A stretch of DNA of 6,513 nucleotides. It comes from Planctomycetota bacterium (GTDB lineage Bacteria; Planctomycetota; PUPC01; JACPCR01). The notes under the pieces are model-generated. The model made no database searches and was not told the origin of the DNA. It worked only from the letters and a program-made list of their open reading frames with translations. Each line of letters begins with the position of its first letter. Within the stretch, counting starts at the first letter, position 1. Shown one piece after another: positions 1 to 4,490 of the stretch. The translations under genes were made by a program, and so were the position numbers. Location of the stretch: positions 1 through 6,513 of the forward strand of contig JASLXP010000906.1 of assembly GCA_030740295.1 (NCBI GenBank), given 5' to 3'.

Positions 1-1
1 C

Positions 2-2293
2 GGAGGTGAAGAAAAGCAGTTCACTGCGCTCGAAACTGAGGAGCACTCCGGCGTGTTCATCGGCGGCCTCTTCCCCGTGATGGCCAAGCCCCCTGGAAAC
101 GCCGATGTCCCGCCCGCGAAAGAGGACGCTGCCAAGCCCGATGATTCTCCTCCCGGTGATGCTGTCCCGGACGATATGAAGCTCCTGATCAAGGAGGGCG
201 ACGAGCTCATCATCAGTTACATGGACATGGAAAACACCGATCCGGGCATCCCGTGGCAGCGCACCACCACAGTCGAGCAGGCATACTATGTCGACCCCGA
301 AGTTCGGGCTTTCCCGGTGTCCTCCGCTGCAATTGAACCGCAAGCCAAAGAAGATGAAGAAGCGTTGCCATTGCCGGTCGGCGAAGAGTTCTATCCGGTC
401 ACCCGAACCATGACCGTCATCCGTCCGGAGGAGGAAGAGCCCAAAGAAGGCGGCGTCATTGAAGCCCTCCTTGAAGGCCCGCTACTCGTCGAAGTGCTCT
501 GGCCAACGGTTACGCTTTCCCGTATGAGCACGGTCACCATTTACGCTCAGACCTCGACCGCACGTGCAAAAGCAGGTGTCGCGGAAGGATCGCCTTTCGA
601 TCCGAAAGTACCTGGCACGATGAGACTCACCGTCACGCCTCGCGAAGTCGGTGTCGCAGGCGTCCCCGCACCGGGATACGAATCTATTGCACTCGAAGAC
701 GATCCAAATTCAGTCACCCCGCTCGACGACGGACGCTACGCCTTCAGCATCCCATACGGATTGGGCGATGTTCCAGAAAAGACGTTCGTCACCGACGAGC
801 CACGCGATCCGAAGGCCGAGAAACCGAAGCTGTACGTCAACGGCAACGATAACGTGTTCGTTATCTTCAAATACAAGAACAAGGCCGGCGAGGAACAGAC
901 CGTCGAACGGAAGTTCAGGTTCAAGAGCGATTCCTTTATCGACGTATTGGATCGGCGCTTCCAGGAAAAGGTAGAAGCTGCGCACGTCGGCGAAACGCTC
1001 TACCTTCGCGTCCGGCATCGAGCCAGAGACACTTTGCCTGGTAAGGACGACCTCACCATCAAGGTCGGCAGGGCATCGGGCCAGCTCCAGGAAGTGAAGC
1101 TCCTCGAAACCTACAGTCACACGGGCGAATTCAAGGGCTTCGTCCGCCTCGTACACACCAAAGACACCGAAGCCGCGGAGGCCGTCAATGCGCTCGCCGT
1201 CAATCACGGCGACACGCTCACCTTCACCTACGGCGAAGGCGATTCTGCAATCCATCAAATGGTCAGGATTCACAAAGGCGCAGACGGGGTCGTACAGCCA
1301 TTCAGCAAGCAATTCACGGATCCTGAGATTGAAGTCAAGACCCAGTTCATGATCGCCGAAGCGTATTTCGAGCTGGCCAAAATGCACCGCAGCCTCGCCC
1401 GGCAGAACAAGGGCGACGAGGCCCGCAACAAAAAGCTCCTCGACCTCAGCCGCGACGAGATCGCCCAGGGCAAGAAGCTGCTCGAAGAGGCCATGCGATC
1501 CAATCCCGACACCTCGGTCAAAGCCCAGGGGGAATACCTCCTCGCCAACCTCAGCCTCGAATTCGCTGATATGACCGACGATACGGATCAGAAGCAGCGA
1601 CACTACCACCAGGCGGTCTCGCGCTTCAGCGATCTCATCGCGGAATACCCTGAAAGCGAATACGCTCCGAAGTCGCAGTACAAAAAGGCGCTCGTCTACG
1701 AAAAGATGGGCAAGATGGAGGCAGCCAGCGAGGAATACGTAAAGCTCTCTTACCGCTACCCGGATAACGAGCTTGTCGCCGAGACCATCGCCCGCCTGGG
1801 CCAGTATTTCATGCTCAAGGGCAAGCAGATGAAAAACGAAGCCAAAGCCCTGGCCGCCGAAGGTAGTGAACTCGCAGGCGAGGAAGCCGCCAAAAAGCGA
1901 ATCGAGGCCGAGCAGATTCGTCTCCGGTCTCTACGTACCTACAAGACTGCCGGCCAGGTCTTCGGCCGCCTTGCCGTCCGTTTCCCGAATCACAACCTTG
2001 CCGGCAAAACCAACGTCCTCGCCGGCCAGGCGTTCATCATGGCCGGCGAGCTCGACAACGCCACGACCATCCTCCAAAAGACCTTCGAGACCGATGACAT
2101 CCAAAAGGAAATCGCTGCCACCGCCATGTACTGGTGCGGCCATGCCCACACTCTCAAAGAAGACGACGACGGCTACCTTCAGGCCTATCGCATCTTCAAG
2201 CGCCTGACCTGGGACTACCCGGCCAGTAAATGGGCCAAATACGCCCGCGGCCGCCTGACCGAAGACCAGTTTTCAGAGATTGAAGATGAATAA
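2..2293 (+). CDS. Large beta-repeat and TPR-like repeat protein, 5' end outside the window
   Basis: Function is not recognised. The frame is open from base 2 to the TAA at 2291-2293 (763 visible residues), so the gene is 5'-truncated. The GTG at 53 is an internal Val codon inside the motif LETEEHSGVFIGG, not a start. Counting residues from base 2, three beta-rich units can be aligned by eye, at about 7-97, 237-308 and 365-425. Each has a [ST]-G-x-F-x-G-like turn followed by a hydrophobic strand after GD or GN (GDELIISY, GNDNVFVIFKY, GDTLTFTY). An acidic, proline-rich linker lies at about 30-60. From about 440 to the end the protein is helical with TPR/YbgF-like repeats, for example SRFSDLIAEYPESEYAPKSQ, EEYVKLSYRYPDNE, GRLAVRFPNHNLAG and KRLTWDYPASKW. 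Such architecture suits an extracytoplasmic scaffold, but any signal peptide is outside the window. The protein is rich in Lys and Glu, and Leu is mostly encoded by CTC, unlike the downstream genes. It may assist the MoxR/vWA module next door; that is inference only. Confidence 0.85.
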   Translation, partial: GGEEKQFTALETEEHSGVFIGGLFPVMAKPPGNADVPPAKEDAAKPDDSPPGDAVPDDMKLLIKEGDELIISYMDMENTDPGIPWQRTTTVEQAYYVDPEVRAFPVSSAAIEPQAKEDEEALPLPVGEEFYPVTRTMTVIRPEEEEPKEGGVIEALLEGPLLVEVLWPTVTLSRMSTVTIYAQTSTARAKAGVAEGSPFDPKVPGTMRLTVTPREVGVAGVPAPGYESIALEDDPNSVTPLDDGRYAFSIPYGLGDVPEKTFVTDEPRDPKAEKPKLYVNGNDNVFVIFKYKNKAGEEQTVERKFRFKSDSFIDVLDRRFQEKVEAAHVGETLYLRVRHRARDTLPGKDDLTIKVGRASGQLQEVKLLETYSHTGEFKGFVRLVHTKDTEAAEAVNALAVNHGDTLTFTYGEGDSAIHQMVRIHKGADGVVQPFSKQFTDPEIEVKTQFMIAEAYFELAKMHRSLARQNKGDEARNKKLLDLSRDEIAQGKKLLEEAMRSNPDTSVKAQGEYLLANLSLEFADMTDDTDQKQRHYHQAVSRFSDLIAEYPESEYAPKSQYKKALVYEKMGKMEAASEEYVKLSYRYPDNELVAETIARLGQYFMLKGKQMKNEAKALAAEGSELAGEEAAKKRIEAEQIRLRSLRTYKTAGQVFGRLAVRFPNHNLAGKTNVLAGQAFIMAGELDNATTILQKTFETDDIQKEIAATAMYWCGHAHTLKEDDDGYLQAYRIFKRLTWDYPASKWAKYARGRLTEDQFSEIEDE
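90..117 (+). repeat. Copy 1 of a dispersed 28-base in-frame sequence (PGxAxVPPA type)
   Basis: This stretch matches bases 3547-3574 at 23 of 28 positions without gaps. Both copies are read in the same frame, here as PPGNADVPPA in the proline-rich linker of the beta-repeat/TPR protein. The palindrome seen in the other copy is degraded here: the left arm GCCGATG no longer pairs with the right arm CGCCCGC. It could be a decayed REP-like insertion, or a chance match between two GC-rich, Pro/Ala-coding stretches. Confidence 0.4.
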
Positions 2294-2310
2294 GAAATTG
2301 AAGATGTTTG
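2275..2310 (+). repeat. Imperfect 18-bp tandem duplication spanning a stop codon
   Basis: Bases 2275-2292 and 2293-2310 match at 14 of 18 positions and share the exact 10-mer ATTGAAGATG (2279-2288 and 2297-2306). The first copy encodes the last residues of the TPR-like protein (EIEDE); the second follows the TAA stop. After the stop, the same frame stays open to a TAG at 2405-2407. This may be a slipped-strand duplication at the 3' end of the gene. Confidence 0.5.
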
Positions 2311-2314
2311 CCTG

Positions 2315-2397
2315 CCGGAGCGCAATGACGTAGTAGGACGGACAGTTTGTCCGTCAAGAAAGCCGGGCTACCACACCGGCCTGCGATTTGGCTCCGG
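2315..2397. repeat. Nested inverted-repeat structure in the intergenic gap
   Basis: An outer arm CCGGAGC (2315-2321) is the exact reverse complement of GCTCCGG (2391-2397). Between them lie two smaller hairpins. One is GACGGACA/TGTCCGTC with a 3-base loop (2337-2355). The other is GCCGG/CCGGC with a 9-base loop (2362-2380). The single strand could therefore fold into a closed stem carrying two side hairpins over 83 bases. There is no T-run after it, so it is not a canonical intrinsic terminator. Its layout resembles the paired palindromes of REP/BIME-type elements. It may also stabilise the 3' end of the upstream mRNA. Confidence 0.45.
2330..2355 (+). repeat. REP-like palindrome preceded by GTAG
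   Basis: A perfect 8-bp stem, GACGGACA (2337-2344) and TGTCCGTC (2348-2355), closes on a GTT loop. Two overlapping GTAG tetranucleotides (2330-2333 and 2333-2336) directly precede it. In enterobacterial REP elements a GTAG tetranucleotide next to an imperfect palindrome is the mark recognised by RAYT (TnpA_REP) transposases. The resemblance here is structural only; no RAYT gene is in the window and the copy number in the genome is unknown. Confidence 0.5.
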
Positions 2398-2437
2398 AAG
2401 CTCCTAGACTTTCTCCCTCTTCATCAGTTATCTCTCT

Positions 2438-2466
2438 TTGCCATCCGTTGGCCCCATCTCTAAAAA
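2438..2466 (+). promoter_or_regulatory. Candidate sigma-70-type promoter for the MoxR operon
   Basis: TTGCCA (2438-2443) matches TTGACA at five of six positions. It is separated by exactly 17 bases from TAAAAA (2461-2466), which matches TATAAT at four of six. A start near 2473 would give a leader of about 38 bases before the ATG at 2511. A pyrimidine-rich stretch (about 2408-2440) lies just upstream. No operator-like repeat is seen on the promoter itself. This is a sequence match only. Confidence 0.4.
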
Positions 2467-2499
2467 ATCAACAAACAACCCTCCCTAAACTCATCATTT

Positions 2500-2505
2500 G
2501 AAGGA
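2500..2505 (+). promoter_or_regulatory. Shine-Dalgarno site of the MoxR gene
   Basis: GAAGGA ends five bases before the ATG at 2511. This is good spacing and supports that ATG as the start. Confidence 0.7.
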
Positions 2506-2510
2506 TTTTC

Positions 2511-3518
2511 ATGAGCCAGACAGAAGCACAAGACCAGAACGATGTAGCTCTGGTTAAAGAATGTAGCGAAGCTCGAACCAAGCTGTTGGCTGAGTTGCGG
2601 AAAAGCATTGTCGGGATGCAGGAGGTGATTGATGACGTTCTTACCGCACTGCTGGCCAATGGGCACATCCTCCTCGTTGGTGTGCCCGGTCTGGCGAAGA
2701 CACTGCTCGTCAGTTCGGTCGCACAGGTGCTTGATCTGAAATTCAAGCGCGTCCAGTTTACTCCCGATCTGATGCCCGGTGATATCACGGGCACGGAGGT
2801 AATCGAAGAGAACGTTTCCACCGGCGGCAGGTCATTCCGCTTTATCGAGGGGCCGATCTTCTGCAATCTGCTACTGGCCGACGAAATCAATCGCACTCCG
2901 CCGAAAACGCAGGCGGCGCTCTTGCAGGCGATGCAGGAACGGCAAGTTTCGGTGGGCAATCAGACTTATGACATGGCTTCGCCTTTCATGGTTCTGGCAA
3001 CGCAAAATCCGATCGAACTGGAGGGGACTTATCCGCTGCCCGAAGCGCAGTTGGACAGGTTCATGTTCAACACCTTTGTCGACTACACCACCGATGAGGA
3101 ATTCGGCCAGGTCATCGATATGACGACCGGCGAACAGACCGAGCAGCCGCAACCTGTCCTTGGTGGTGAAGACATTCTGCGTTACCAGCAGCTCGTGCGG
3201 CGCGTGCCGCTGGCGCCACATGTTCGTGATTACATTCTCAGGTTGACCGTGGCAACTCGGCCACAGCGTGAAGACGCTCCGCAATACATCAGAGATTATG
3301 TGTCCTGGGGCTGCGGCCCGCGGGCGGGACAATTCCTGGCCCTGGGCGCAAAGGCACGCACGGTTTTACAGGGCGAATTTAACGCCAGCGCAGAGGACGT
3401 CCGAGCCGTGGCGCGAAGCGTTCTGCGCCACCGAATTTTCACCAACTTCAACGCTCAGGCTGACGGAGTCGATGCGATGGAACTCATCGACCGTGTGCTC
3501 CAGGATGTGAAGGAGTAG
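2511..3518 (+). CDS. MoxR-family AAA+ ATPase
   Basis: This is a complete 335-residue protein, the usual length for MoxR ATPases. The AAA core shows Walker A GVPGLAKT (57-64; K63 and T64 bind the ATP phosphates), Walker [10 protein letters not shown] (120-128; D124 for Mg, E125 catalytic), sensor 1 VLATQNP (161-167) and the family signature [11 protein letters not shown] (176-186). The C-terminal lid carries the sensor 2 region GPRAG (269-273). No key residue is missing. MoxR proteins are cytosolic ATPases thought to act as chaperone-like remodelling machines together with vWA-domain partners, often for metal insertion, envelope integrity or stress tolerance; the client here is unknown. The gene follows a candidate promoter and a strong ribosome-binding site. 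It leads a three-gene operon, with only 6 bases between it and the DUF58 gene. Leu is mostly CTG, unlike the upstream gene. The family call is very secure; the physiological role is not. Confidence 0.96.
   Translation: MSQTEAQDQNDVALVKECSEARTKLLAELRKSIVGMQEVIDDVLTALLANGHILLVGVPGLAKTLLVSSVAQVLDLKFKRVQFTPDLMPGDITGTEVIEENVSTGGRSFRFIEGPIFCNLLLADEINRTPPKTQAALLQAMQERQVSVGNQTYDMASPFMVLATQNPIELEGTYPLPEAQLDRFMFNTFVDYTTDEEFGQVIDMTTGEQTEQPQPVLGGEDILRYQQLVRRVPLAPHVRDYILRLTVATRPQREDAPQYIRDYVSWGCGPRAGQFLALGAKARTVLQGEFNASAEDVRAVARSVLRHRIFTNFNAQADGVDAMELIDRVLQDVKE
3510..3515 (+). promoter_or_regulatory. Shine-Dalgarno site of the DUF58 gene, inside the end of the MoxR gene
   Basis: AAGGAG lies just before the MoxR stop codon (TAG 3516-3518) and 9 bases before the ATG at 3525. 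It supports that start and suggests translational linkage of the two genes. Confidence 0.65.
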
Positions 3519-3524
3519 CCTCCG

Positions 3525-4490
3525 ATGCCATCGAGCCAGCGCAAATCCCCTGGGCACGCCGGCGTCCCGCCGGCATCTATCGACGAACATCGCCGGTTCC
3601 GATACCTCGACCCGGCAATGCTTGCATCCATTGCGAGTATCGAGCTTGCCGCACGCTACCTGGTTGAGGGGCTCTGGGCCTCTCGCCATCGCAGCCCACA
3701 GTATGGAAACAGCGTAGAATTCGTCGACCATCGCAACTACACCTTCGGCGACGAATTGAAGACCATCGACTGGCGCGTGTTCGGGCGAACCGATCGGTTC
3801 TTCGTCAAGCGTTTCGAGATGGAATCCAATATGGATGTGACCATCCTGCTGGACGTCTCCGCGTCGATGGGATACGAGCCTGAAGCGAAAGGACACCTAA
3901 CGAAACTGCAATACGGCAGCTACCTCGCGGCCGGCCTGGCATATCTACTGTTGCATCAGCAGGACGCGCCGGGTCTGGTGACATTCGACAGCGAGATCAA
4001 AGCGTTTCTGCCCCCGCGCCAATCGCGCCGGCATCTCTGGACGATCCTGTCGGAGCTCGAAAAAGTACAAGCCGGCAATGACACCGGAATCGGCGCCACG
4101 CTCGAAACCATCGCCGAGCGTCTCAAGCGCCGCGGGATGATCGTGCTGATCAGCGATTGCATTGACGACGTAGACGCCATCCTCGCCGGCATCCGAAAAG
4201 TCGCAGCACGCCAGCACGAAGTGCTCGTACTCCAGGTGCTCGATCATGACGAGAGGCACTGGCCGTTCCAGCAACCGAGCAGCTTCATCGATCTGGAATC
4301 GAATCAGAGCGTCGAAGGCGATCCCGTATCGCTGCGCAAAGAATATCTGATCCAGTTGGAGGAGTTTCTGGAGTCCATCAGATCCGGCTGCAGCAAATCC
4401 AACGTCCACCACGAGCTCCTGGAAACCACGACCCCTCTGGAGCAGGGGATGCGGAACTACCTGTTGAGAAGGCTAGCGCAAAGTAAGTGA
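3525..4490 (+). CDS. DUF58 domain protein with vWA-like metal site
   Basis: This is a complete 321-residue protein of the short DUF58 type. It has no membrane helix, so it is probably cytosolic. The conserved region starts near residue 23. It includes ELAARYLVEG (40-49), the DUF58 core GNSVEFVDHRNYTFGDELKT (61-80) with IDWRVFGRTDRFFVKRFE (81-98), and a vWA-like fold. The fold carries an intact MIDAS: D110-x-S112-x-S114 in LLDVSASM, a likely Thr at 187, and ISD (209-211). DUF58 proteins are routinely encoded next to MoxR and are presumed partners or adaptors of the ATPase. Residues 1-22 are not part of the domain and contain SPGHAGVPPA (8-17), encoded by a perfect palindrome that may be an inserted repeat. 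The ATG at 3525 is favoured by the AAGGAG upstream; the next ATG (residue 32) would cut into the conserved domain. The gene overlaps the following one by one base. The family is certain, the molecular activity unknown. Confidence 0.94.
   Translation: MPSSQRKSPGHAGVPPASIDEHRRFRYLDPAMLASIASIELAARYLVEGLWASRHRSPQYGNSVEFVDHRNYTFGDELKTIDWRVFGRTDRFFVKRFEMESNMDVTILLDVSASMGYEPEAKGHLTKLQYGSYLAAGLAYLLLHQQDAPGLVTFDSEIKAFLPPRQSRRHLWTILSELEKVQAGNDTGIGATLETIAERLKRRGMIVLISDCIDDVDAILAGIRKVAARQHEVLVLQVLDHDERHWPFQQPSSFIDLESNQSVEGDPVSLRKEYLIQLEEFLESIRSGCSKSNVHHELLETTTPLEQGMRNYLLRRLAQSK
3547..3574 (+). repeat. Copy 2 of the 28-base in-frame sequence, with a perfect palindrome
   Basis: This stretch matches bases 90-117 at 23 of 28 positions. 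It contains GCCGGCG (3558-3564) and its exact reverse complement CGCCGGC (3568-3574) around a TCC loop, a 7-bp stem with the same 3-base loop size as the palindrome at 2337-2355. It encodes SPGHAGVPPA in the non-conserved N-terminal tail of the DUF58 protein. The structure fits a REP-like element that inserted in frame where it does no harm. Confidence 0.5.

Noticed and set aside
710..1609. Antisense open frame of 299 codons
   Set aside because: It lies wholly opposite the beta-repeat/TPR gene, shows no recognisable domain, and is of the kind expected opposite a GC-rich gene.
53..2293. GTG at 53 as the true start of the first gene
   Set aside because: The frame is open upstream to base 2 and the GTG falls inside the motif LETEEHSGVFIGG, which recurs later in the protein. 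No Shine-Dalgarno-like sequence precedes it at usable spacing.
2337..2355. Intrinsic terminator of the first gene
   Set aside because: The stem is good but it is followed by AAGAAAGCC, with no T-run, so it does not fit a Rho-independent terminator.
2468..2959. Antisense frame running from the MoxR gene into the gap
   Set aside because: It mirrors conserved MoxR coding sequence and gives a Ser/Arg-rich product with no domain.
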